Below, piece after piece: positions 1 to 7,352 of a stretch of DNA of 15,635 nucleotides (position 1 is the stretch's first letter; the number at the start of each line of letters is the position of its first letter). The notes under the pieces are model-generated. The model saw nothing but the letters and a program-made list of their open reading frames with translations. It was not told the origin of the DNA and did no database searches. Source of the stretch: Dehalococcoidia bacterium (GTDB lineage Bacteria; Chloroflexota; Dehalococcoidia; SZUA-161). The stretch covers positions 1 to 15,635 of the forward strand of contig JAUXAX010000049.1 of assembly GCA_030619685.1 (NCBI GenBank). Reading direction: 5' to 3'. Position numbers and translations under genes: made by a program.

Positions 1-903
1 GGCGAACTCATGCTTGCTCCTACGCTCTTCGCAGTAGCGAGCGAGGAAATTAAGAGAGAGTTTCTACCTTCAATTGCTTCAGGGGAAAGGATGTGGTGTG
101 AGCTGTGGAGCGAGCCCAATGCAGGTTCGGACCTAGCGGCCCTGAGTACCTCCGCAGTGAGGCAAGGCGATGAATATGTGATAAATGGTCAGAAGGCCTG
201 GAGTACAGGGGCACATCGTGCTCACTGGGCATTTGCGCTGGTAAGGACTGATCCTCACGCCGACCGCAAGCAAAAAGGCATCACCTTCATATTATTCGAC
301 ATGAAGACCCCCGGGGTTACTGTAAACCCTCTTCTATACATGGATGCGGGACATTTGTATAACGAGGTTTTTCTTGACGATGTGCGCGTTCCTGCAAAGA
401 ATATTGTGGGTGAAGAGAACGAGGGCTGGCGAGTTACTCAGACTCTGGCGGCCTTCGAAAGGTCCAATCTTGGGGCCATTATGGCAATGCACCGGCAGTT
501 AGAACATTTGGTGGACTATTGTAACGAGACGAAGGTAAAGGGCGAACCTCTGGCAAAGAATCCGCTTATCCGTAATAGGCTGGCACAAATAGCTTGTGAG
601 CTCTGGGCGGCTCATGCCCTCGCCTATAGAATTGCCGATGCTCAGAGCAAGAATGAGATGGCGCTATTCGATGCCTCGGCAGTAAAGGTGTTCTCTGGCG
701 AGTTGCAGGCACGTATGGCTCAACTCGGAACTGACATATTGGGCCCATACGGTCAGGTTAAGCAGTCTAAGTGGGCGTCGTTTGAGGGTCTTTACGAGAA
801 GTGGTATCAGCAATCCTTCATACTAAACATCTCTATGGGCACTAATGAGATTCAGAGGAATATCATTGCTTGGTATGGTCTGGGTTTGCAGAGAATGAAA
901 TGA
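1..903 (+). CDS. Acyl-CoA dehydrogenase, 5'-truncated by window edge (probable catalytic subunit)
   Basis: The reading frame is open from base 1, with no start in view that fits the family. About 300 residues are present of the usual 380-400, so the N-terminal part of the alpha-helical domain lies outside. Visible motifs are a substrate/flavin region (WSEPNAGSDLA), the middle beta domain (INGQKAWSTGA) and a C-terminal stretch typical of FAD acyl-CoA dehydrogenases (MGTNEIQRNIIA). Counting from the ATG at base 10, Glu150 in AAFERSNLG aligns with the helix-G glutamate that is the catalytic base in isovaleryl-CoA dehydrogenase-type enzymes. The MCAD-type Glu position before GT is Met. The protein would oxidise an acyl-CoA to the enoyl-CoA and pass electrons to ETF; the acyl chain is not predictable. 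The next gene starts 28 bases later and encodes a second, divergent member, so the two probably form one complex. Confidence 0.93.
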   Translation, partial: GELMLAPTLFAVASEEIKREFLPSIASGERMWCELWSEPNAGSDLAALSTSAVRQGDEYVINGQKAWSTGAHRAHWAFALVRTDPHADRKQKGITFILFDMKTPGVTVNPLLYMDAGHLYNEVFLDDVRVPAKNIVGEENEGWRVTQTLAAFERSNLGAIMAMHRQLEHLVDYCNETKVKGEPLAKNPLIRNRLAQIACELWAAHALAYRIADAQSKNEMALFDASAVKVFSGELQARMAQLGTDILGPYGQVKQSKWASFEGLYEKWYQQSFILNISMGTNEIQRNIIAWYGLGLQRMK

Positions 904-931
904 TCGGATTTCGACAAAAAGGAGCAGTGCT

Positions 932-2071
932 ATGGATATAACTTTTACCGAAGAACAGGAAATGCTAAGGAAATCGGCGAGCGATTTCCTCGCTACAGAA
1001 TGCCCTAAGACTAAGGTGAGGGAACTCGAGGAGGACGAGAAAGGATACTCACCTGAGATCTGGAAAAAGATGGCTGGCCTGGGATGGATGGGATTAGTCA
1101 TTCCAGAGGAATACGATGGAATGGGGATGACTTTTCAGGACTTGACTATCCTTGTGGAACAGATGGGGAGGAACATCCTCCCGGGTCCTTTCACTACTAC
1201 TGTAGTTGAAGGAGCAATTCCGATCCTCGAAGCCGGAAGCGGGGAACAGAAGAGAGAGCTCCTGCCCAAGATAGCAAATGGAGAGTCAATCTTCACAATG
1301 GCCATCCTTGAGCCCAGTGGACTATATGATGCCTCTGGAATTGCTGTTAAGGCAACGGCCCAGGGTGATAGTTTTGTGATCAAGGGCACAAAAGTTTTTG
1401 TGGGGATGGCCAACGTTGCTGACTATTTGATTTGCGTCACGAGGACCAAGGAAGGACCCTCCCCTGAAGATGGGATCACTCTTTTCATTGTGGATACCAA
1501 GGCCCCCGGGGTACATTGTGAGGTTATACCTACTATAGCTATGGATAAGCTGTGCGAAGTGCGTTTTGAGGATGTCGCTGTTCCCAAGAAGAATATGCTG
1601 GGAGAGCTGGATAAGGGATGGCCAATCGTCCAGAGGGTTATGCAGAAGGGGACCATTGCCAAGTGTGCTGAGTCCGTTGGTGGTATACAAGCAGCGGTTG
1701 ATATGACTATAGCCTATTGCAAAGAGAGAGTACAATATGATAGGCCTATCGGGGCGTTTCAGGCGCTTCAGCATATTTTGGCAGACATGTGGATTGTCAT
1801 GCAGACTAGCAAGTACTTGGTTTATCAAGCAGCATGGATGGAATCTGAGGGTGTTCCCTGCACCATGGAAGTAGCCATGGCCAAGGCATATGTAAACGAG
1901 ACTTACAAATGGGTCACTGAGAGAGCGGTATCATTGCACGGTGGCATTGGCACAAGCAGGGAACACGACATCCCACTCTACTATAGGAGAGCGAAGGCTG
2001 CCGACACTGCATTTGGGAGTACCGACTTTCAGAGGGAGTTAGTAGCTAGCAGGATAGGATTGATTTCTTAG
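932..2071 (+). CDS. Acyl-CoA dehydrogenase family protein, probable non-catalytic partner subunit
   Basis: This is a full-length 379-residue member of the FAD acyl-CoA dehydrogenase family. It starts at ATG 932 behind an AAGGAG ribosome binding site at 919-924. The N-terminal helical domain begins at residue 1 (FTEEQEMLRKSASDF), the beta domain lies around residues 120-225, and the C-terminal helical domain carries RVQYDRPIGAFQALQH and SLHGGIGTSREHD. At the helix-G site where the upstream protein has Glu150, this one has Gly240 (VMQKGTIAK), and no glutamate occurs at the MCAD-type C-terminal site (AFGSTDFQRE). In actinobacterial alpha2beta2 acyl-CoA dehydrogenases (the FadE pairs of steroid side-chain breakdown) one subunit similarly lacks the base. 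I infer the same division of labour here. Another possibility is an independent enzyme with a relocated base. Confidence 0.93.
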   Translation: MDITFTEEQEMLRKSASDFLATECPKTKVRELEEDEKGYSPEIWKKMAGLGWMGLVIPEEYDGMGMTFQDLTILVEQMGRNILPGPFTTTVVEGAIPILEAGSGEQKRELLPKIANGESIFTMAILEPSGLYDASGIAVKATAQGDSFVIKGTKVFVGMANVADYLICVTRTKEGPSPEDGITLFIVDTKAPGVHCEVIPTIAMDKLCEVRFEDVAVPKKNMLGELDKGWPIVQRVMQKGTIAKCAESVGGIQAAVDMTIAYCKERVQYDRPIGAFQALQHILADMWIVMQTSKYLVYQAAWMESEGVPCTMEVAMAKAYVNETYKWVTERAVSLHGGIGTSREHDIPLYYRRAKAADTAFGSTDFQRELVASRIGLIS

Positions 2072-2099
2072 AATTGGCTGGACTACAATCAGGCTGTTG

Positions 2100-2142
2100 C
2101 AGTGGTTTTGCACTGTGAGTTTTCGGGAGCCAGCGTCTGGTT
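2100..2142. other. Two short inverted repeats between the acyl-CoA dehydrogenase gene and tRNA-Gly
   Basis: The 102-base gap between the plus-strand dehydrogenase stop and the minus-strand tRNA 3' end holds two small hairpins. CAGTG/CACTG has a 6-base loop at 2100-2115, and AGCCAG/CTGGTT has a 3-base loop at 2128-2142 with one G-T pair. Neither is followed by a T-run on either strand, so they are weak candidates for terminators of the two converging units. No gene is seen in the gap. Confidence 0.3.
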
Positions 2143-2173
2143 GCAGGAGGGTGATTTCCCTATTAATAATCGA

Positions 2174-2248
2174 TGGAGCGGGAGACGGGACTCGAACCCG
2201 TGACAACCTGCTTGGAAGGCAGGGGCTCTACCACTGAGCTACTCCCGC
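2174..2248 (-). tRNA. tRNA-Gly (anticodon TCC), CCA encoded
   Basis: Read on the minus strand the sequence folds as a complete cloverleaf. The acceptor stem is GCGGGAG paired with CTCCCGC. The D arm contains GCTCAGTGGTAGAGC. The anticodon stem CCTGC/GCAGG holds the loop CTTCCAA, giving anticodon TCC. The T arm is ACGGG-TTCGAGT-CCCGT. The discriminator base is T (U in the RNA), followed by an encoded CCA at 2174-2176. Without CCA the length is 72 nucleotides and there is no intron. It lies alone, opposite in direction to the protein genes on both sides, and has its own promoter about 12 bases upstream of the mature 5' end. Confidence 0.97.
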
Positions 2249-2252
2249 AAAA

Positions 2253-2320
2253 TCAAAGCTATTTTACCTCCAAATACCTCGAAATGTCAAAGGATTTCAA
2301 AGAGGGTACTCTGTTCAAAG
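2253..2320. repeat. Four TCAAAG hexamers around the tRNA promoter
   Basis: The hexamer TCAAAG (CTTTGA on the tRNA-coding strand) occurs at 2253, 2287, 2297 and 2315 within 68 bases. The copy at 2287 overlaps the -35 box. Two copies extend to TTCAAAG, 18 bases apart (2296 and 2314), upstream of the -35 box. This could be a binding site array or chance in AT-rich spacer DNA. Confidence 0.3.
2261..2290 (-). promoter_or_regulatory. Sigma70-type promoter of the tRNA-Gly gene
   Basis: On the minus strand a perfect -35 box TTGACA (2285-2290) is separated by 18 bases from a -10 box TAAAAT (2261-2266, five of six consensus bases). Transcription would start near base 2254, a few bases before the mature tRNA 5' end at 2248, as expected for a tRNA gene with a short leader. 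Confidence 0.75.
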
Positions 2321-2368
2321 TAATAGAGTCTTGACTGATTAGAAGCAGGGATACGGGATAGGGAAATA

Positions 2369-3598
2369 ATGAGGATATGCCTTCTAACCTACAGGGGTAA
2401 TATGTACTGCGGTGGGCAGGGGATTTACGTTTACTATTTGGCCAAAGCGCTTAATAGGCTAGGGCACGAAGTTCACGTGATGTCAGGCCCTCCTTACCCC
2501 TCAGTTCCAGAGGGAGTGAAGCTACACAAGATCGAAGGACTCAATCTATACGAGACAGATGGCTTATCTTCGCTGGGAAATCCACTTCGGCTATTAAAGC
2601 CGCTTAATTTCTACGAGGTTGTGGCAACACATCTCGGGATGTTCCCTGAGATATGCACCTTCAGTATCAGAGCATACATGAGGCTGCGCGATCTCGTCTC
2701 CAGGGAGAGATTTGACGTAATTCACGATAACCAGACTCTCGGCTACGGCATGCTCCTGGCCAAGGGATTGGGAGTACCGATTGTTGCTACTATACATCAT
2801 CCTATCTTCATCGATATGAAAGCTGACTTGGCCCAGGCAAAGAGGTTCTTTAGCAAGTTTAGACGCACGATGTTCTATTCCTTCCTCATGATGCAGCATT
2901 TGGTGGCCAAAAGGATGGACAAGGTGATAACTGTCTCGGAAGTCTCTGCAGCGGATACGATGCGGGTATTCAGGCTTCCTGAAGATAAAGTGAGGGTAGT
3001 TCCTAACGGCATCGATACCGGTGTTTTCAAGAGGCTCGACCATGTTGAAAAGGAGCCCGATAGCATCATCATGGTAGGCAATACCGAGGACAGGAAGAAG
3101 GGCGTTGTCTTCTTGCTGAAAGCTATACAGTTATTAAGGGGCAATGTCGATGTGAGACTAAGTATCGTTGATCGGCAAGGAGATTATACTAAGTACGCTT
3201 CGAAGCTGGTACAGGAGAATGGACTTGAGGATGTAGTTACTTTTACCGGGCGGCTGAGCGTAGATGAGTTAGTCAGGCGCTACTCCGTGTCGGAGATAGC
3301 AGTTACCGCTTCAGTCTACGAGGGCTTTGGTCTACCCTGCGCGGAAGCAATGGCATGTGGCACACCGGTAATAGCCACCAGAGCCGGAGCACTCCCCGAG
3401 ATAGTGGGAAATGACGGCGCCGGGATACTGGTGCCGCCAGCAGACCCTGCTGCGCTGGCAGCAGCGATAAGGCGCCTTCTTGCAGATGAGCCGCTGAGAC
3501 AAAGGATGGGGGAGGCAGCCAGAAAAAGGATCAAGGAGTCCTTTAGCTGGGAACTCGCGGCCAAAAAGACCCTGGAGGTCTATGAGGAGGTCTTGTAG
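2369..3598 (+). CDS. Family 4 glycosyltransferase (GT-B fold)
   Basis: This 409-residue protein has the two Rossmann-like halves of GT4 enzymes. The N-terminal acceptor domain opens with MRICLLTYRGN and a glycine-rich loop (CGGQGIYVYYLAKAL, about residues 13-28). The C-terminal nucleotide-sugar domain begins near residue 220 and carries the retaining-enzyme EX7E motif in EGFGLPCAE (Glu318 and Glu326), followed by EAMACGTPVIAT and a GxLVPPxD segment. No signal peptide or membrane span is evident, so it is cytoplasmic or membrane-associated and would transfer a sugar from a nucleotide donor to an unknown lipid, glycan or small-molecule acceptor. The ATG at 2369 follows a weak purine-rich GATAGGG. 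The stop codon directly abuts the start of the methyltransferase gene, so the two are translationally coupled and probably act on the same molecule. Confidence 0.95.
   Translation: MRICLLTYRGNMYCGGQGIYVYYLAKALNRLGHEVHVMSGPPYPSVPEGVKLHKIEGLNLYETDGLSSLGNPLRLLKPLNFYEVVATHLGMFPEICTFSIRAYMRLRDLVSRERFDVIHDNQTLGYGMLLAKGLGVPIVATIHHPIFIDMKADLAQAKRFFSKFRRTMFYSFLMMQHLVAKRMDKVITVSEVSAADTMRVFRLPEDKVRVVPNGIDTGVFKRLDHVEKEPDSIIMVGNTEDRKKGVVFLLKAIQLLRGNVDVRLSIVDRQGDYTKYASKLVQENGLEDVVTFTGRLSVDELVRRYSVSEIAVTASVYEGFGLPCAEAMACGTPVIATRAGALPEIVGNDGAGILVPPADPAALAAAIRRLLADEPLRQRMGEAARKRIKESFSWELAAKKTLEVYEEVL
3585..3590 (+). promoter_or_regulatory. Ribosome binding site supporting a TTG start for the downstream methyltransferase
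   Basis: AGGAGG lies within the last codons of the glycosyltransferase gene, 8 bases before the TTG at 3599. This spacing is ideal for TTG and poor for the internal ATG at 3623. It also means translation of the two genes is physically linked. Confidence 0.7.
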
Positions 3599-4327
3599 TT
3601 GCTCACTGTGGATTTCGGTCTGATGCCAATAAGAGGTGGTGAGCGCGTATTGGATGTGGGGTGCGGGCCCGGCAGGCACAGTTGGTATGTCTGCAAGCTG
3701 GATCATTGTTCGGTATACGCTACGGACTATGACCTTGAATCTCTGCAGAAGGCGAAGTGGATGCTCAACCAAATGGACACCGAGAATAAGACCAAAGGGG
3801 AGTGGGCGGTACTCCAGGGAAATGCCGTGAGATTGCCCTTTAAGGATGGCGCCTTTGATAAAATCATCTGTTCAGAGGTGCTGGAACACGTGCCCGATGA
3901 TGAGCAAGGGGTTCGTGAGTTGTTTAGAGTATTGAAAGACGGTGGCGAGTTAGCTATTAGTGTACCTGCTTATCTCCCGGAAACCATCTACTGGAAGTTG
4001 TCAGAGGCCTATCACACTAATCCGGGAGGACACATAAGAATATACCGTCAGCGTCAACTGATAAACTTGCTGTGTCGCAACAACCTAACTGTCTATGCCA
4101 TTCGACACAAGCATGCCTTCCATTCTCCGTATTGGCTGTTGCGTTGCCTCTTCGGAGTAAGAAATGAGAAGGCTCTCGTTCCCTCGCTCTATCACAAGTT
4201 TCTGGCCTGGCAAATCGACAGCAAATTGGGGTTCTTAAGTCGTTTGGAAGGCTTGTTTGACCATCTATTCCCCAAGAGCGTCGTTGTCTACGTGCGGAAG
4301 GAACATAGAGAAGAGACAACTGGTTAG
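3599..4327 (+). CDS. Class I SAM-dependent methyltransferase, coupled to glycosyltransferase
   Basis: The start is taken as TTG at 3599, immediately after the glycosyltransferase stop, because AGGAGG sits 8 bases upstream and the resulting N terminus (LTVDFGLMPIRGGERVLDVG) matches what I recall of related proteins. The 242-residue product has SAM motif I VLDVGCGPG at residues 17-25, the acidic residue after strand beta2 in YATDYD (Asp43), and motif II/III features (FDKIICSEVLEHVPDD, then VLKDGGELAISVP). A later segment, NPGGHIRIYR, is characteristic of a subgroup often seen beside GT4 glycosyltransferases. It probably methylates the glycosylated product or its precursor; the acceptor atom is unknown. 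It ends one base before the stop codon of a gene on the other strand. Confidence 0.92.
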   Translation: MLTVDFGLMPIRGGERVLDVGCGPGRHSWYVCKLDHCSVYATDYDLESLQKAKWMLNQMDTENKTKGEWAVLQGNAVRLPFKDGAFDKIICSEVLEHVPDDEQGVRELFRVLKDGGELAISVPAYLPETIYWKLSEAYHTNPGGHIRIYRQRQLINLLCRNNLTVYAIRHKHAFHSPYWLLRCLFGVRNEKALVPSLYHKFLAWQIDSKLGFLSRLEGLFDHLFPKSVVVYVRKEHREETTG

Positions 4328-4328
4328 G

Positions 4329-5849
4329 CTAGCTCCACCTCCAGACAATCCCCCCACCATCAGGGTCGTATTTCAAAAGCCCCCGCTCAACCCAGCTCCT
4401 TATGTTATCGCTGATTTGTTTATGTGGATAGGGTATGATCTTGGCTATCCTATCTACCAGGTCTTCTACCGGATCCCCTTTGCGCTTAATCCTTCCCAGG
4501 GTTTCAATTACATCGCCCTGTAGCAGAGCCCATGCTAATGGGCTCTGCCTTCTTGCTCTCGCCAGCTCTGCCTGGTCTAATTCGCCTTCCTCAGGATTAC
4601 CTGTGGGGAGCCTTATTCCTTTATAGTATTTGCGGAGAACTGCCGTAATGTCCTCCGGCCTAGCGCCATGTGTCTGGGTAACAGGCCTATTGGCATCATA
4701 CTTCGCCCAATCATTTGTTAGTATCTCAATCCCGTATTCTTCTGCCTTCTCCCGCACCTCGGTTCCTGGGAAAGGAGCCAGTACGTGGAATCCGTAATAG
4801 GTCTCGAGCTCCTGAGCGAACTGCATGGTTTGAAGCAATGTCTCCTTGGTCTCTCCGGGCAGCCCGAGAATAAAAGATGCCAGGACGTTGACCCCAGCAT
4901 CCTTGGCCATTTTCACACTTTCTCTGATCTTTTCCAGGGTGATCTTCTTTTTAACTGTGTCTAGAATCTGCTGATTTCCGCTTTCAATCCCGTAGCTAAG
5001 CCAATTGCATCCTGCCTTTTGCATCTTCTGGAGCACTTCTGGGTTCACAGTGTCGACTCTGGCAAAAACGCTCCAGTTGAATCTCAGATCTCGGGTGATA
5101 ATCTCGTCGCAGATGGCATGAAGATGCCTATGGTTAAGAGTGAACAGATCGTCCTCCAGGTTGACTTCCTCGAACCCATAGGCCAAACACCGCTCTATGT
5201 CGTCAACGACCAGCTTTGGGTCTCGGTATCTGACTCTTCTGCCTCCCATCTTGGAGCCCACGCAGAATATGCAGTTGAAGGGACAGCCCCTGCCGGTGAT
5301 AACGCTGCCATGGGAAGCGAGGACACGGTATCGCGACAGAGGGAAAAGATGCCTCGCTGGCAGAGGGAGTTCGTCCAGATTTTCGATTAAGCTGCGCCTG
5401 GCGGTCAGTTCCACTCCATCCGATCTGAAGGCGATCCCATCTATGTATTCAAGTTCTTTACCGCTCACGATATCCAGCAGGGTTTGCTCACCCTCTCCCA
5501 TCACCACAATGTCTATCCATGGAGCCTCGTTGAGAGTCTCCACAGGAGCGAAGGTGACGTGAGGACCACCTATGATGGTGATGATATCTGGATCCACAGA
5601 CTTACAGTATTTGAGAATATCTGACGTGGTAGGGTAGTTCATCGTCACTGCTGTTACGCCGACGATATCTGGCTGATATTCTTTGAGCCTGCGTTTTATC
5701 TTGTCCTTCGTATATCTGGATACCAGGAGATCGAGAACTTGTACTTCGTACTCATTCTGTTGCAGGACTGCAGCGAGATAGAGTAGCCCCATCGGCATGA
5801 TTGGGAATTCTAAGAAGGGGTAGGGTGGGTTTATTAGCAGTGTTTTCAT
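4329..5849 (-). CDS. B12-binding-domain radical SAM protein
   Basis: This 506-residue protein has an N-terminal cobalamin-binding-like Rossmann domain (about residues 1-130: MKTLLINPPYPFLE, IVGVTAVTMNY, IIGGPHVTF, VMGEGEQTL). A radical SAM TIM-barrel core begins near residue 180. CPFNCIFC gives Cys189, Cys193 and Cys196 for the SAM-binding [4Fe-4S] cluster, and SYGIESGNQQIL and FILGLPGET are typical of the core. The last 120 or so residues form an extension I do not recognise. Members of this class methylate unactivated carbons or rearrange rings in lipids, cofactors and natural products, and the N-terminal domain often lacks the DxHxxG motif, as here. The start overlaps the upstream methyltransferase stop (ATGA) behind GAGGAG at 5853-5858. 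The substrate is unknown. Confidence 0.92.
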   Translation of the reverse strand: MKTLLINPPYPFLEFPIMPMGLLYLAAVLQQNEYEVQVLDLLVSRYTKDKIKRRLKEYQPDIVGVTAVTMNYPTTSDILKYCKSVDPDIITIIGGPHVTFAPVETLNEAPWIDIVVMGEGEQTLLDIVSGKELEYIDGIAFRSDGVELTARRSLIENLDELPLPARHLFPLSRYRVLASHGSVITGRGCPFNCIFCVGSKMGGRRVRYRDPKLVVDDIERCLAYGFEEVNLEDDLFTLNHRHLHAICDEIITRDLRFNWSVFARVDTVNPEVLQKMQKAGCNWLSYGIESGNQQILDTVKKKITLEKIRESVKMAKDAGVNVLASFILGLPGETKETLLQTMQFAQELETYYGFHVLAPFPGTEVREKAEEYGIEILTNDWAKYDANRPVTQTHGARPEDITAVLRKYYKGIRLPTGNPEEGELDQAELARARRQSPLAWALLQGDVIETLGRIKRKGDPVEDLVDRIAKIIPYPHKQISDNIRSWVERGLLKYDPDGGGIVWRWS

Positions 5850-6748
5850 ACTCTCCTCTGAGAATGAAGCTTAGTCCGTCCACGAACGGCATCTGGCATA
5901 TCAATCCTTCTCATTCCTTGGTGGGCAACCGCCCATGCGGGCTTGCCCTCAGATGGTACAGACTTCTGGCAGCACTTGACTAGTACAACATCGCTCATAC
6001 TGGGGAAGCGTCGAGCTAGCTTGTCAAGGTTGCCCATAATGAAGAACGAGACACTCCTGGGCATGGTGGAGAGAATCCTGTCCCACAGGGGGGCACCCCA
6101 AAGGAGAGAGATTCCCGAAGCTTCTTCGATCTCCAGGTGAGAACTCACCACATGCTTAATCAGAGGATAGTCAAACCTGTAGGCATGATCAGGGGGTGTC
6201 TCCCATGCCTGTCTCTTGTTGGGGTCTTTCCTTGGGAGAAACTTCGTCAAACGGTGTGCGTTTCTCCCAAGTCGATGCCCCAGGCTCTCGAAGTTGGCAA
6301 TGGAGATAACCGCCTTGCCCTCAGGTTTAAGAACGCGGGATATTTCCTCCACGGTCTTGTAGGGGTCGGGGAAATGATCCAGGGCTCCCTTACACATAAC
6401 CCAATCGAATGAGTTTGCCTGGAAAGGCAGGTTCTCGCCTATCCCCTGAACCAGGGCCACACCAGTGCCACTCTCAGCGACACACCTCTTGCTATGGTCG
6501 AGCATTATCCTTGATGGCTCGAGTCCGACGGGCTTTCCGCCCTTCTGGGCCAGCTTTATAGTATCGACAGCCCGGCCACATCCTACATCCAGCACTTTGT
6601 CCCCTTTTGTAGGGTCTATTTTCTCTACGGTAGCCTCAATCATCCTATCAAACAGGAATACTAGGTCAGGGGTGACTTTCGGAGGCATAACGTCGCTGTC
6701 ATCCCACTCCAAATCGACTCTTACCCTTGCTTCTTTGGTCAAGCTCAC
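5846..6748 (-). CDS. Class I SAM-dependent methyltransferase (type 11-like)
   Basis: This 300-residue protein starts at GTG 6748, whose G is also the last base of the fumarase beta stop codon (TAGTG), so translation is coupled to the operon upstream. SAM motif I is VLDVGCG at residues 52-58. The acidic residue after beta2 is in GLEPSR, and FDWVMCKGALDHFPDP plus VLKPEGKAVISIANF supply the later motifs. Around residues 170-195 sits a basic, substrate-specific insert (HRLTKFLPRKDPNKR). The gene ends in a 4-base overlap with the radical SAM gene, which argues for joint action on one substrate. Its position as a tail of a fumarase/succinate dehydrogenase operon is odd, since no methylation step belongs to that pathway. 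The substrate cannot be assigned. Confidence 0.9.
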   Translation of the reverse strand: MSLTKEARVRVDLEWDDSDVMPPKVTPDLVFLFDRMIEATVEKIDPTKGDKVLDVGCGRAVDTIKLAQKGGKPVGLEPSRIMLDHSKRCVAESGTGVALVQGIGENLPFQANSFDWVMCKGALDHFPDPYKTVEEISRVLKPEGKAVISIANFESLGHRLGRNAHRLTKFLPRKDPNKRQAWETPPDHAYRFDYPLIKHVVSSHLEIEEASGISLLWGAPLWDRILSTMPRSVSFFIMGNLDKLARRFPSMSDVVLVKCCQKSVPSEGKPAWAVAHQGMRRIDMPDAVRGRTKLHSQRRV

Positions 6749-7311
6749 TAACTCGCTGCCTCTGCCTGAATCCGGTATTTTGCTTTGCCTTCTTGGTATA
6801 AATCCCCGCCATATATGTCGTTTATGACCACTGCGGGAAAGTCCTTTACCTCGAGCCGCAGTATAGCCTCGGGGCCAAGTTCTTCATAGGCGACCGTTTC
6901 TGATTTGGTGATGCTCTTGGCTATGAGCGCCGCTGCCCCACCAGCGGCAGCGAAATAGACAGCTTTGTATTCCTTTATCGCTTCCTTCACTGCCTCGGAC
7001 CGCGAGCCTTTGCCAATCATCGCCTTGAGCCCGGCAGCAAGCAAGCGGGGTGTGTAAGCATCCATTCGACCGCTGGTTGTTGGCCCGGCGGAGCCGATCA
7101 CGTGCCCCGGTTTGGTTGGTGAGGGACCCATATAGTAGATCGTCTGACCCTGCAGGTCGAATGGCAGTTTATCTCCCCTGTCGAGAGCTTCAATCAACCG
7201 TTTGTGCGCTGCATCGCGGCCCACGTATATGATACCGCTGATCAGGACTTGATCTCCGGCCCTGAGATTCTCTATGACATCAGCGCTTATTGGCGAGGTG
7301 ATCTTCTGCAT
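6748..7311 (-). CDS. Class I fumarate hydratase, beta (C-terminal) subunit
   Basis: This 187-residue protein matches the small subunit of the two-part iron-sulfur fumarase/tartrate dehydratase family. Typical stretches are GIIYVGRDAAHKR near residue 30, YYMGPSP and GSAGPTTSGRMD around residues 59-83, then GKGSRS and YFAAAGGAAAL. With the alpha subunit it would interconvert fumarate and malate; the beta subunit supplies part of the substrate pocket while the alpha subunit holds the cluster. The ATG at 7311 follows GGAGG (7317-7321) with 5 bases between. It lies 41 bases after sdhB and overlaps the next gene by one base. Its alpha partner is about 3.4 kb upstream on the other side of the sdh genes. 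The closely related L-tartrate dehydratase is an alternative, made unlikely by the neighbours. Confidence 0.94.
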   Translation of the reverse strand: MQKITSPISADVIENLRAGDQVLISGIIYVGRDAAHKRLIEALDRGDKLPFDLQGQTIYYMGPSPTKPGHVIGSAGPTTSGRMDAYTPRLLAAGLKAMIGKGSRSEAVKEAIKEYKAVYFAAAGGAAALIAKSITKSETVAYEELGPEAILRLEVKDFPAVVINDIYGGDLYQEGKAKYRIQAEAAS

Positions 7312-7352
7312 TACATCCTCCAGCTCGATGAAACTTCAGCCCAATACTGCTT

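Noticed and set aside
1322..1828. Open frame of 168 codons on the minus strand inside the second acyl-CoA dehydrogenase.
   Set aside because: Its product resembles no known family and the region is fully explained by the conserved dehydrogenase in the opposite strand.
2094..2146. Short direct repeat GTTGCAG in the spacer before the tRNA gene.
   Set aside because: Seven bases repeated once is expected by chance and no larger structure surrounds it.
2174..2248. tRNA-Gly 3' end as an integration site for a mobile element.
   Set aside because: No repeated copy of the tRNA end, integrase or phage-like gene occurs in the window.
2331..2363. Possible plus-strand promoter for the glycosyltransferase: TTGACT at 2331-2336.
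   Set aside because: No acceptable -10 box lies 15-19 bases downstream; the sequences there (CGGGAT, TACGGG) match poorly.
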